In this document: piece after piece, positions 54,970 through 63,851 of the stretch | Layout of the letters: every line of letters begins with the position of its first letter | How positions within the stretch are numbered: position 1 is the first letter of the stretch | Origin: an uncultured Lewinella sp. | Lineage (GTDB): Bacteria; Bacteroidota; Bacteroidia; Chitinophagales; Saprospiraceae | DNA length: 64,000 bases | NCBI GenBank assembly: GCA_913057725.1 | Contig: CAJXOS010000013.1 | Coordinates: 1 to 64,000, forward strand | Direction of reading: 5' to 3' | Notes under the pieces: generated by a model | Databases searched by the model: none | What the model was told of the DNA's origin: nothing | Seen by the model: the letters and a program-made list of their open reading frames with translations, nothing else | Program-made: the position numbers and the translations under genes

Positions 54970-56988
54970 ATGAAGAAAGGTCACCTAATAGGACTGGTAC
55001 TAATGTGTGCTGCTGCCCTGCTGCGGTCGCAACCGGTGTCGGAGTATGGTGCTACCGGGCAGGAGGTGCGTGTTTTTAATACCAGCCGGGTAAATACGGA
55101 GGGCTTGGAGTTTTGTCCAGCTGTCTATGAAAACGGCCTTGTTTTCGTTTCCCGCTACAAGAATGGTCCAATTGACCCTAAGACAGGGCAAACTTTCTTT
55201 GAACTTTTCTACGCTGAATTAGATCCAAATGGGATGCCCGGCAAGCCTGAGTCCTTCTCTACGGAGTTGAATTCGGCTTACCATGAAGGACCAGTTTCGT
55301 TCAGTCCTTCCGGCGATCGTATTTTCTTTACTCGGACTAACTCTCGTAATGGTGTTCGTCGCTCGGATGCTAAGGGGCGTTCAGTAGAGAAAATCTATGA
55401 GGCTCGTCGCGGTCCATTTGATTGGGAAGATGTACAAGAACTGCCTTTTGGTAGTGATGAATATCGTAGTGTTCACCCTTCTATATCTGCCGATGAAAGT
55501 AAGTTATTCTTTGCTTCAGATCGCCCTGGCGGATATGGTGGCATGGACTTGTTCTTCGTTGAGTGGGAGAATGGAAAGTGGTCTGAGCCGATTAATCTAG
55601 GGCCAGATGTGAATACAAGTGGAAACGAAGTTTTTCCTTTCTTTCACCAAAGTGGCACATTGTTCTTCTCTTCCGATGGTCATCATGGCGCGGGTCGTAA
55701 AGATCTCGATTTGTACATGATTGATATGTCTGGCCGTAAGTGGGGAGATGTATACAATTTGGGCTCGCCTTTCAATAGCCAGGAAGATGATCTTGGTTTA
55801 GTCATTCTTCCGGATGGGCATAGTGGATATTTTTCCTCTGCTAGAAGAGGTGGCTTTGGTAAGGATGATGTGTATATGTTTAAGGCGCCAGGAGGCTTAC
55901 AGGGAATTCAGCCAAGTGCTGTTTTGAATGGTGTAGTAAACGTTACTGATAAGACAAGCAGCCGGCGTATGGCTGGTGCTTCTATTCGTATGTTTGAGCT
56001 CAATAAGGACGGACTCATCGAGGACGAAGATGCTTATGATTTAGAACTTGTGCCGAATGAGGAGGTAGAAGGAGAAATGATCATGAAGCTCATTCGTAAG
56101 AGTGATGAGGATCTCGGAAGTCCACTAGCAGTGACCGACAGGAATGGGGAGGCTGTTGTAGCCTTGGATGAAGATAAAGACTACTTGTTGTTAGTGTCAA
56201 AGCCAGACTACTTCACGCAAGAACTGCGATTCCATACCGATGAATTAGGTCCTGACCAGCCATTGGATTTTCTGATGGAGCCGACTAACTGTATCATGTT
56301 GACGGGGACGGTTAGATCGGATCGCTTCCAAATTGCAATTCCTAACGTAGCGCTCCAATTGACCAACTTGTGCGATAATTCTGTCACGACTTACCGGAGT
56401 AACATTGGTGGCGAATACGAAATTTGTCTACCGATTGGTTGTGATTATGTCTTGGAAGGCGTTAAGCCAGGTTACGAATCTGGAGCTACTCGGGTAACTA
56501 CTGTGCGTTTGCGAGGAAGCCGCTCTTTAGAAGCCGATCTCAATATTCATCCGACTTCTGATGCGATTCTACGTGAGCCTATTAAGGAAGGAACAATCAT
56601 CGTATTGGAGAACATCTACTACGATTTCAATAAGTCTGCCATCCGGAAGGGAGCAGCTCAAGATCTTGATGCACTTTCACAGCTCATGAATTTGTATCCA
56701 AGTATGCAAATCGAACTAGGTTCACATACGGATAGTCGCGGTACTGATGAGTACAACCTGGATTTATCTTTACGTAGGGCACAGTCTGCAAAGGAATTTT
56801 TGATTCAAAGAGGTGTTGCTGCCAATCGAATTAGAACGGTTGGTTATGGCGAAGCCCGCTTGCGGAATCATTGTGCAGACGGTATTGAATGTACCGATAG
56901 CGAGCACTTGCTGAATCGTCGTACCGAAGTAAAGGTGTTGAACATCGACGAGCGCGTAAAAGTGAGTTACGAGGACGATTCGAACTAG
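54970..56988 (+). CDS. OmpA-family protein with PD40 propeller
   Basis: 672 residues. A signal peptide is followed by WD40-like PD40 repeats (about 50-310, with VSFSPSGDRIFFTR and FFASDRPGGYGGMDLFF units) and two carboxypeptidase-regulatory-like sandwich domains (about 315-530). The C-terminal OmpA peptidoglycan-binding domain (about 545-665) holds YYDFNKSAIRKGA, the SHTDSRGTDEYN motif and NRRTEV. Related proteins sit in T9SS-linked envelope complexes and tie outer-membrane parts to peptidoglycan. It lies 75 bases downstream of the SprF-like gene and probably belongs to the adhesin operon. Confidence 0.9.
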   Translation: MKKGHLIGLVLMCAAALLRSQPVSEYGATGQEVRVFNTSRVNTEGLEFCPAVYENGLVFVSRYKNGPIDPKTGQTFFELFYAELDPNGMPGKPESFSTELNSAYHEGPVSFSPSGDRIFFTRTNSRNGVRRSDAKGRSVEKIYEARRGPFDWEDVQELPFGSDEYRSVHPSISADESKLFFASDRPGGYGGMDLFFVEWENGKWSEPINLGPDVNTSGNEVFPFFHQSGTLFFSSDGHHGAGRKDLDLYMIDMSGRKWGDVYNLGSPFNSQEDDLGLVILPDGHSGYFSSARRGGFGKDDVYMFKAPGGLQGIQPSAVLNGVVNVTDKTSSRRMAGASIRMFELNKDGLIEDEDAYDLELVPNEEVEGEMIMKLIRKSDEDLGSPLAVTDRNGEAVVALDEDKDYLLLVSKPDYFTQELRFHTDELGPDQPLDFLMEPTNCIMLTGTVRSDRFQIAIPNVALQLTNLCDNSVTTYRSNIGGEYEICLPIGCDYVLEGVKPGYESGATRVTTVRLRGSRSLEADLNIHPTSDAILREPIKEGTIIVLENIYYDFNKSAIRKGAAQDLDALSQLMNLYPSMQIELGSHTDSRGTDEYNLDLSLRRAQSAKEFLIQRGVAANRIRTVGYGEARLRNHCADGIECTDSEHLLNRRTEVKVLNIDERVKVSYEDDSN

Positions 56989-56989
56989 T

Positions 56990-58024
56990 ATGCAGCGCAT
57001 CAAGTGGCAGGATAGCCTCCGTTTTCTAAGAAAGTTAAGTTGGAAAAAAATCTGGAATGCCGCTTTGGTGGTAGGTAGTTATTACCTGAGTCGCTGGACT
57101 GGCACGCCGCGTCAATGGGGACTGCCCTTCACCATCAACTTTGAACCCACAACGGCTTGCAATTTGCGTTGCCCGGAATGCCCCAGCGGCCTGCGTCAAT
57201 TTACTCGTCCCACGGGTAATTTAAAGGCAGACTTTTTTCGCTCTAATATTGATCAGTTAGCCGACCATTTACTGTATCTAATTTTCTACTTCCAAGGTGA
57301 GCCCTATATCAATCCAGCCTTTCTGGATATGGTTCAGCACGCGAATGAAAAGGGAGTCTATACCATCACCTCTACAAACGGGCATTTTCTCAATAGTGCC
57401 AACGCTGAACAAACGGTTCGTTCTGGCTTGGATCGACTAATAGTTTCTATTGACGGCACTACTCAAGAGACTTATGAGCAGTACCGGAAGGAGGGAAATT
57501 TGGAAGTGGTTTTGCAAGGCGTCCGGAATGTGGTGAATTGGAAACGTAAGCTAAAGTCTTCCACGCCCCATATTGTGTTGCAATTTTTGATTGTTCGTCC
57601 GAATGAACATCAAGTCCCAGAGATCAAAAAAATGGCCGAGGGTCTTGGTGTAGATGCTCTGTCTTTCAAAACAGCCCAGGTATATGACTATGAGCATGGC
57701 AATCCTCTGATTCCTGCCAATCTTAATCTAAGTCGTTATCGCCGTCTAGCCGATGGGAGGTATGAGCCAAAGGCCAGTTTGCATAATCATTGTTGGAAGC
57801 TGTGGCACGGTGCTGTGATAACTTGGGATGGCTTAGTGGTCCCTTGTTGCTTTGATAAAGATGCGACACACCAGCTAGGTGATTTAAAAGAGAAGTCTCT
57901 CCCTGAAATTTGGCAAAGTGAGGCGTATCAAGAGTTCCGTGAACAGCTTTTTCAGGGGCGCGATCAGATCGATATTTGTACCAATTGTACGGAAGGATGT
58001 AAGGTCTGGCTAAACCCTGAATAA
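56990..58024 (+). CDS. Radical SAM/SPASM domain protein
   Basis: 344 residues. The radical SAM cluster motif C57-x3-C61-x2-C64 lies in TACNLRCPECPSG, and a C-terminal SPASM region has several more Cys (HCWKLW, VPCCFDKD, CTNCTEGC) for a second iron-sulfur cluster. Members modify peptides or act in cofactor and lipid biosynthesis; the substrate here is unknown. The start codon is 1 base after the OmpA/PD40 stop, so the genes are co-transcribed, suggesting a link to the envelope cluster. No RiPP precursor is visible nearby. Confidence 0.88.
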   Translation: MQRIKWQDSLRFLRKLSWKKIWNAALVVGSYYLSRWTGTPRQWGLPFTINFEPTTACNLRCPECPSGLRQFTRPTGNLKADFFRSNIDQLADHLLYLIFYFQGEPYINPAFLDMVQHANEKGVYTITSTNGHFLNSANAEQTVRSGLDRLIVSIDGTTQETYEQYRKEGNLEVVLQGVRNVVNWKRKLKSSTPHIVLQFLIVRPNEHQVPEIKKMAEGLGVDALSFKTAQVYDYEHGNPLIPANLNLSRYRRLADGRYEPKASLHNHCWKLWHGAVITWDGLVVPCCFDKDATHQLGDLKEKSLPEIWQSEAYQEFREQLFQGRDQIDICTNCTEGCKVWLNPE

Positions 58025-58029
58025 TTTAT

Positions 58030-58060
58030 TTTGTTAAATTAAAAGTTTTTAATAATTTTG
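58030..58060 (+). promoter_or_regulatory. Promoter of the TPR protein gene (consensus Bacteroidota type)
   Basis: TTTG at 58030-58033, a 19-base spacer, then TAATTTTG at 58053-58060: a full match to the TTTG/TAnnTTTG consensus and the best promoter in the window. It predicts a ~250-base leader before the ATG at 58317. Confidence 0.75.
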
Positions 58061-58142
58061 CATGCGCACACGTATTGCTAGGAATTCAGGGAGTGTTGAC
58101 CACCTATTGACGTTGCACGGAAGCTAAGTTTCAATTTTTTAC

Positions 58143-58246
58143 GAGGATTTATTTTGCAATCCTCCTCCCTCCTGGAATAAATACTCATAAACTTACTGAT
58201 ATAGGCGAATCTTATGTGGAATGGCTAGATCGATGGAACGATCTAG
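58143..58246 (+). promoter_or_regulatory. Structured 5' leader of the TPR gene with two hairpins
   Basis: GAGGATT at 58143-58149 pairs with AATCCTC at 58158-58164. CTAGATCG at 58225-58232 pairs perfectly with CGATCTAG at 58239-58246 around ATGGAA. The second inverted repeat could equally be a protein-binding site. The leader has no protein-like frame. Confidence 0.5.
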
Positions 58247-58316
58247 ACTAATGGTTCGTTGTAGGGTTACAAAAAGGAATTTCAGTCTTCAATATATATT
58301 AATTAGCAGCAGGGGT

Positions 58317-59336
58317 ATGGATTTTACTGTCATTGTCCTAGGAAGGTTAGAGTACGCAAACAGTCGGAGTGTCCAGCAGGCCACTAAGGTTATTACTCAC
58401 CTATTGGAAACTCGTTACAAAAATGAAGTGCTTTATCGCGATGTCGATAAAATACTTGATGACGAAGTGTGCGCTCTTATCGCACCGCGGGAAAAATTTC
58501 AATGTAGCGAAAAGGTATGGATGAACACCATCCATATGCTCGCAAAGGCGAGTGAGTTTTCTATTGCTGGAGATCTCCACCTTTGGAGAATCTTGGATGG
58601 AAAACTGCAGGAATATGTTTGCTTGGAGCCGGATAGTGACAAGTCTACCGTTCAATCTTTCCGACGTGGCCGACAGCTAATCCTTGACGGTCAACTAGAC
58701 GAAGCTAAGAAATTGCTCACCAAAGCAGTTGATCGTTTCCCTCGACATGCGCAAGCGCTCGAGCGTCGTGGTTTTATCCACTACACGCAAGGAGATACGG
58801 AGGCCGCTCTAGCTGATTATGCTGCAAGTATTGAGATTGATCGTAAGCGTCCTAATGCTTATCTCGGGCGTGCGCGTATTTTGATCAAGCAAGAGAATTG
58901 GACTGCTGCGATGGAAGATTTGACCTTCAGTATGAAGCACTCTATGCCGCATCACAATGTATACCTTGAGGCGCTTCACCGTAAGGCAAAATGCTTGCTA
59001 GAACTAGGACAGCATGATAAGGCAATTCCATTGTTTAACTTCTTTTTGAGCCGTCCATTACAGGAGGATCATCCGCAGTACGTTTTCCGCCGCCAGGTGG
59101 CCTTTGATAAGGGGCGTACGTTAGCTGCAGCAGGTAAGTTGGATGAAGCGATTAGCATGTTTGACGAAGCGCTTAAAATGCCTACGAATAATGGCAAGCC
59201 AGAAATGGGAGAAATTCTTCTGCACCGTGGTCTGGCATTTCAACAAAGTGGACAATCAGGCTTTCTAGAAGACTGGAAAAAGGCCGCTGATGAAGGCTCC
59301 GAACGAGCTGCAGAATTGCTAGCTGAAGTAGGATAA
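58317..59336 (+). CDS. TPR repeat protein of unknown function
   Basis: 339 residues from the ATG at 58317. The frame runs back to 58221, but that part lies in a hairpin and encodes an unlikely basic stretch. The first ~110 residues form a small domain of unknown type (FTVIVLGRLEYANS ... DKILDDEVCALIAPREKF). The rest is at least five TPR-like repeats (for example AKKLLTKAVDRFPRHAQALERRGFIHY). No signal peptide, so cytoplasmic. A consensus promoter 250 bases upstream and a bidirectional terminator isolate it as a single-gene unit. Confidence 0.75.
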   Translation: MDFTVIVLGRLEYANSRSVQQATKVITHLLETRYKNEVLYRDVDKILDDEVCALIAPREKFQCSEKVWMNTIHMLAKASEFSIAGDLHLWRILDGKLQEYVCLEPDSDKSTVQSFRRGRQLILDGQLDEAKKLLTKAVDRFPRHAQALERRGFIHYTQGDTEAALADYAASIEIDRKRPNAYLGRARILIKQENWTAAMEDLTFSMKHSMPHHNVYLEALHRKAKCLLELGQHDKAIPLFNFFLSRPLQEDHPQYVFRRQVAFDKGRTLAAAGKLDEAISMFDEALKMPTNNGKPEMGEILLHRGLAFQQSGQSGFLEDWKKAADEGSERAAELLAEVG

Positions 59337-59361
59337 TATTCATCGGATTTTGATATACCCC

Positions 59362-59406
59362 GCATTCCCCGTTTAGGCTAAGACTTAAGCGGGGAATGCT
59401 CGTTTT
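59362..59406. terminator. Bidirectional terminator between TPR and methyltransferase genes
   Basis: GCATTCCCCG at 59362-59371 pairs perfectly with CGGGGAATGC at 59390-59399, followed by TCGTTTT on the plus strand. It sits between convergent genes. Confidence 0.82.
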
Positions 59407-60070
59407 AGGGTAATAGTTTGGCGTGAATAATTAGAGATAATGATGCGCCTGATTCGGGGTGGAGAATGCGATCCATTGTTACAGCATTCCATCCAGATTC
59501 TTGAAGAGTAGCCTTCCAGTCATCTGGTGTGCGGTAATACCACGGGAAAGCGGCTGGGAAATCCCGCTTTAGTGCCCGCCAATCTTCTTGGTGCCAACCA
59601 GAGCTTTCTTCATTTCCCAAGATTACGGTTTGAAATACTAGGCTACCAGTTGGTACTACATGATGTCTTAGTTGAGAGAGTAGAGTCGGGGTTCCTTGTT
59701 CTTCAAAGAGCGCGAAATTGAAGGCGATTATATCAAATTGGCCTAGCTGTGACAATGCCCCCTTTCGAATTGCGTCGTAATCATGGCAGTAATAGCTTCC
59801 ACTTTGATCCTTATCTATGGCATCTTCAATTAATGATGATACGCCGTCTATACCCACGACTTTTCTCCCTGATTGTACTAGTGCTCGGCATAGCCATCCT
59901 TCCCCGCAACCCAAGTCAAGAATACTGTTTGGACAATGTGTGTTAATAGCGTTGATAATTGCTGCATTTGTAGCTGCATTTCTAGATGCCAACTCTTGCT
60001 GATTGATCGCCTGAATCCAGCTTCCGCCGTTGGCTTTCCAGGCAGTTAGAATTTCTTGGGGTTTAGACAT
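59405..60070 (-). CDS. Class I SAM-dependent methyltransferase
   Basis: 221 residues with the SAM-binding motif I LDLGCGEGW (about 51-59), an acidic motif II at VVGIDGVSS, and a later FDIIAFNFALFE segment. The C-terminal half (WHQEDW, PWYYRTPDDW) is typical of small-molecule methyltransferases of the Methyltransf_11/25 type. Substrate unknown. It converges with the TPR gene and diverges from the OmpA/PD40 gene. Confidence 0.88.
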   Translation of the reverse strand: MSKPQEILTAWKANGGSWIQAINQQELASRNAATNAAIINAINTHCPNSILDLGCGEGWLCRALVQSGRKVVGIDGVSSLIEDAIDKDQSGSYYCHDYDAIRKGALSQLGQFDIIAFNFALFEEQGTPTLLSQLRHHVVPTGSLVFQTVILGNEESSGWHQEDWRALKRDFPAAFPWYYRTPDDWKATLQESGWNAVTMDRILHPESGASLSLIIHAKLLP

Positions 60071-60156
60071 TTGTGAAGATTTGCTGTTTGAAATGAACGA
60101 TTGCGGTAGGCTCAGGCGTTTAATGCGTGTTTGTTTGATAAATATATTGTTTTTGC

Positions 60157-62088
60157 ATGCTCCGAATTATTATTGTTTCCCTGTTGTTTTCTTTTAATGC
60201 AATCCTTGTAGCGCAAGATTACGTAACGATAGAGGATCTTGATCGCCGTTCGGTGAAGCGATTTGAGGAGGCTGAATCCTTTGTGCGTAGGCAGCAAATG
60301 GAGAATGCGTTAGTGGAGTTGAATGCAATATTGGAAAAGTATAGCAATGCGATTGATGTACTCTTATTACGTGCGCAAATTCAATATGATCAAAATGAAC
60401 TAAGCTTATCCGAAGCCGACTTTGAGGCAGCCTTGGTATTAGATGAATCGTACAAGCCGCGAGCCATATATCAACTGGGTTTAGTAGAGTTTCGCCAAGA
60501 GAAGTATGAAGAGGCCATTGTTCACTATGAACGATACTTGGAACTAGCCTCTGATCGTGATCGTCGACGCGGGAGAGTAGAGAAGTATTTATCTAAAGCT
60601 AGAATCGCTGCTGAACTGGTGAAAAATCCTGTGCCGTTTGATCCAATGTCAATTGGCCCCGCTGTCAATACGAACGGTAAGGAATATTTGCCTTCGTTTT
60701 CTGCGGATGGACGTTTCTTAGTATATACCGTAAATTATGATGGCCAAGAAGATTTCTACTACAGTATATTAGACGAAGAAGGAAATTGGTCGCAAGGTCA
60801 GCCTTTGAAAGGTGTTAATACGGTGGAGAATGAGGGAGCACAGAATGTGTCAGCCGATGGGCGGATATTGTTTTTTACAGGCTGCCATTGGCCCGATTCT
60901 TATGGGAGCTGTGATTTGTATTACGCCCGAAAAATCAACGGCAAATGGGGCAACTTGCGGCACGCAGCCATTCCCATTAATAGTCCCCACTGGGATACGC
61001 AACCTTCACTTTCGGCAAACGGTGACTTTCTCTACTTTACCAGCAACCGCCCAGGAGGCTTTGGAGGAAGTGATATCTATCGTTGTAAGCGGCAGCCAAA
61101 TGGGAGTTGGGGTAACCCCGAGAACTTAGGCTCATCAATTAATACAAGCGGCAATGAACAGTCTCCATACCTGCATGCCGATGGCCAGACGCTTTATTTC
61201 GCCTCAGATGGACATCCGGGATTGGGAGATTATGACATTTTCTTAAGCAGACTAACTGCGGATGGCCAATGGGAAGAGCCAAATAATATTGGCTATCCAA
61301 TAAACACATCGGCAGGGGAGGGTACCTTGGTAGTAAGTCTGGATGGCCAGACTGCTTATTACACTACGGATCAAAATACGGAAAAGGGTAAGCCGCTGAA
61401 CCTTGATATTTATCAGTTTGAATTGCATAAAGCAGCACGGCCTAATCCTGTTACCTATGTAGAAGGCATAGTTCGCGATGCAGAGTCGAAGGCGCTTTTG
61501 GGAGATGTTGAAGTAGTAATCAGAAGAGACGGTACTACTGAAGACTTCGCTCGCCTACGGACACGCGAAGATGGCTCGTTTTTGGTGGTCTTACCTATTG
61601 GTCAGAACTATGGTATGGAAGCAGATCAGGAAGGCTATCTATTCTATTCTGATCGATTTGAACTGTCTGAGGTTTCCACCAAAGAAACGCCTTTTCAGCT
61701 CAATGTTGATTTACAACGAATTCCGGTGGTGGCCGACGCTGTTGCTACTCGTGAGCCCATTGTATTGCGTAATGTGCTTTTCGCTACAGGTTCTGCAGAA
61801 TTGTTGCCGGTGTCAGAGCCAGAACTGGATCGATTGTACGAACTGCTTGAGCGTTATCCGGAGTTGAAGATTAAGGTTAACGGCCATACAGACAATGTGG
61901 GCGACGAGGAAAGTAACTTGCTGTTAAGTGAAAACCGAGCTAATGCTGTACGCTTGTATCTAATTGAAAAGGGAATCGCTGAGAGTCGTATTCGCTATGA
62001 AGGCTTTGGAGAAAGTAAACCTGTAGCAACAAATGATACTCCGGAGGGAAGGCGAGAAAACCGTCGTACCGAGTTTGAACTAGAATAA
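60157..62088 (+). CDS. OmpA-family protein with TPR and PD40 repeats
   Basis: 643 residues: signal peptide ending ILVAQ, N-terminal TPR repeats (about 28-155), PD40 propeller repeats (about 165-430, with PSFSADGRFLVYTV, GDFLYFTSNRPGGFGGSDIY and TLYFASDGHPGLGDYDIF), a carboxypeptidase-regulatory-like domain (about 435-520), and a C-terminal OmpA domain (about 530-643, NGHTDNVGDEESN and NRRTEFE). This domain order is that of PorE-like T9SS/peptidoglycan-linking proteins. It is a paralog in style of the protein at 54970 but with an added TPR part. Confidence 0.9.
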   Translation: MLRIIIVSLLFSFNAILVAQDYVTIEDLDRRSVKRFEEAESFVRRQQMENALVELNAILEKYSNAIDVLLLRAQIQYDQNELSLSEADFEAALVLDESYKPRAIYQLGLVEFRQEKYEEAIVHYERYLELASDRDRRRGRVEKYLSKARIAAELVKNPVPFDPMSIGPAVNTNGKEYLPSFSADGRFLVYTVNYDGQEDFYYSILDEEGNWSQGQPLKGVNTVENEGAQNVSADGRILFFTGCHWPDSYGSCDLYYARKINGKWGNLRHAAIPINSPHWDTQPSLSANGDFLYFTSNRPGGFGGSDIYRCKRQPNGSWGNPENLGSSINTSGNEQSPYLHADGQTLYFASDGHPGLGDYDIFLSRLTADGQWEEPNNIGYPINTSAGEGTLVVSLDGQTAYYTTDQNTEKGKPLNLDIYQFELHKAARPNPVTYVEGIVRDAESKALLGDVEVVIRRDGTTEDFARLRTREDGSFLVVLPIGQNYGMEADQEGYLFYSDRFELSEVSTKETPFQLNVDLQRIPVVADAVATREPIVLRNVLFATGSAELLPVSEPELDRLYELLERYPELKIKVNGHTDNVGDEESNLLLSENRANAVRLYLIEKGIAESRIRYEGFGESKPVATNDTPEGRRENRRTEFELE

Positions 62089-62107
62089 AGGATAAGTGCT
62101 ATTGTTC

Positions 62108-62115
62108 TATATTTG
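62108..62115 (+). promoter_or_regulatory. -7 promoter box for the TIGR02757-type gene
   Basis: TATATTTG matches TAnnTTTG exactly, 20 bases before the ATG. The nearest TTTG is about 30 bases upstream, too far for a good pair. Confidence 0.4.
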
Positions 62116-62134
62116 GCGGCAAGTATAAGCGTAG

Positions 62135-62920
62135 ATGAATAGAACAGAGTTGAAGGCATATCTTGATGAGCAGGTAGTTCGATTTAACCAGCCCAACTTC
62201 ATTCCTGCTGATCCCATCTCCATTCCTCATTTGTTTGATCAAAAGCAGGATCAAGAGATCATGGGTTTCTGGGTGTCCATATTAGCCTGGGGGCAGCGCA
62301 AGACCATTATTAATAATGCTCATCGATTGATTGAGCTAATGGACGGCGCCCCGCATGATTTTATTATTAATCATCAAGAGCAGGACCGAGCTAAATTTGC
62401 GGACTTTAAGCACCGTACTTTTCAATATACCGATACCTTATATTTTCTCACTTTTTTGCAGTGGTATTACAAGCAGCATGATTCGCTAGAGGATGCTTTT
62501 GCACGCTTTCTTACTCCAGAGCATCCAACGATTGAGGCGGCATTGGTTGGTTTTCACGAGTTGTTCTTTAGCTTGCCAGATTCCCCGAAACGAACACGTA
62601 AACATATTGCCACGCCAGCGCGAAATTCGAGCTGCAAGCGTTTGAATATGTTTTTGCGATGGATGGTGCGGACTGATAATTCGGGAGTTGATTTCGGATT
62701 ATGGAATCGTATTCAACCTTCTCAATTGATGATGCCACTAGATGTGCATGTAGAGCGTATCGCACGTCGATTAGGATTAGTTCAGCGCAAACAGCGAGAC
62801 TGGAAGACAGTGGTTGAGCTTACCGATAATCTCCGTCAATTAGACCCTTCTGATCCGACTAAGTACGACTTTGCACTTTTTGGAATTGGCGTGCTGGAAA
62901 AGGACAATCCTATTCAATAA
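62135..62920 (+). CDS. TIGR02757/DUF2400 family protein
   Basis: 261 residues matching the TIGR02757 family by its order of motifs: an IPADPISIPHLF segment, QEIMGFWVSILAWGQRKTIINN, then KRLNMFLRWMVRTDNSGVDFGLW and MPLDVHVERIARRLGL near the C-terminus. The helical HhH-like part recalls DNA glycosylase relatives, but the function of the family is not established. Its 3' end overlaps the convergent next gene by 11 bases. Confidence 0.88.
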   Translation: MNRTELKAYLDEQVVRFNQPNFIPADPISIPHLFDQKQDQEIMGFWVSILAWGQRKTIINNAHRLIELMDGAPHDFIINHQEQDRAKFADFKHRTFQYTDTLYFLTFLQWYYKQHDSLEDAFARFLTPEHPTIEAALVGFHELFFSLPDSPKRTRKHIATPARNSSCKRLNMFLRWMVRTDNSGVDFGLWNRIQPSQLMMPLDVHVERIARRLGLVQRKQRDWKTVVELTDNLRQLDPSDPTKYDFALFGIGVLEKDNPIQ

Positions 62921-63851
62921 CCTCGATGAGGAAAAAGCCATCCTCTCCCTGGTCCTGGTATAGAGGCATGAGGATATGACTGTCATATGGTGAGATGATG
63001 CTACCATTGCGATCGTGGGCCAATAATTCGCCTGCTCTAATCGGTTGAAAATTTCTGAAGCCTGGAAGCATTTGAAAACGATCTTCTGGTTTTACGGGAT
63101 GCACTTTAAGCAGTTTAGCCACTTTAGGTAAACCCTTGCTATAGTTAATGAGTAGATCGTCATGGCGATTCTCAACATCTTCTGGTCGCACACTACCAAC
63201 TGAGCGCAAAAGATTCACAAGTGCGGCAATGGCACGTCGTGTCGATAGAGGATCTTCATGCTGGCCTGCCTCAAAGGTTACACTTACGGTAAGGCATGGG
63301 AAGTGATCACAGCAGAAATGGTGCATTGTGGTGCCGCGTAGCCCTTTCAGCATACCTGTAATTACAGGGGCATGCATGGATTTTGCCATTTCTATACTCT
63401 CAGGGTCGTCGGTGGCGAGTGTGAAAATTCCCCCATCAGCTGTTGTGGTATGCAAGTCTATAACGATCATGCGCTCCGGCTGATAGTCTTCAATCTCCCG
63501 ATCGATAATTTCCAATAGTTCCTGAAGTTCTCTGTCTTCTGCTTCTAGCGCGGAATGTGGAGTGGAGCGGATTCGACCTATGTTATCTGGTGTGAATTGT
63601 CGATTGAGATCCTTTTCAAGAAATCGCACTCCCAAGCGGCATGCCTGGAGATTTCCTCTTAGTCCGAGGAGGCGACCCTTAAATGCAAAGGTGGGGTTGT
63701 GATTCGGCTCAACATTGAGCATGTGGAATAACATGTCCAGCGCGCGAATCCCTGCCAACTCGTTTCCATGTAGTCCTCCTAAGGCAACGATAAGCGGTCC
63801 TCGTTTGGGGCCAGTATATCTTCCTATTACTCTTTCTACTAAGTCCTGCAT
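62910..63851 (-). CDS. Succinylglutamate desuccinylase/aspartoacylase family zinc hydrolase
   Basis: 313 residues of the M14-related AstE/AspA family, which hydrolyses N-acyl amino acids. Zinc ligands His28 and Glu31 lie in ALGGLHGNELAG, a third His in MIVIDLHTTTADGG, and the catalytic Glu in VSVTFEAGQHED. The exact substrate is unknown. It overlaps the preceding convergent gene by 11 bases, so both ends must be read through. The start is close to the window edge. Confidence 0.88.
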   Translation of the reverse strand: MQDLVERVIGRYTGPKRGPLIVALGGLHGNELAGIRALDMLFHMLNVEPNHNPTFAFKGRLLGLRGNLQACRLGVRFLEKDLNRQFTPDNIGRIRSTPHSALEAEDRELQELLEIIDREIEDYQPERMIVIDLHTTTADGGIFTLATDDPESIEMAKSMHAPVITGMLKGLRGTTMHHFCCDHFPCLTVSVTFEAGQHEDPLSTRRAIAALVNLLRSVGSVRPEDVENRHDDLLINYSKGLPKVAKLLKVHPVKPEDRFQMLPGFRNFQPIRAGELLAHDRNGSIISPYDSHILMPLYQDQGEDGFFLIEVIE

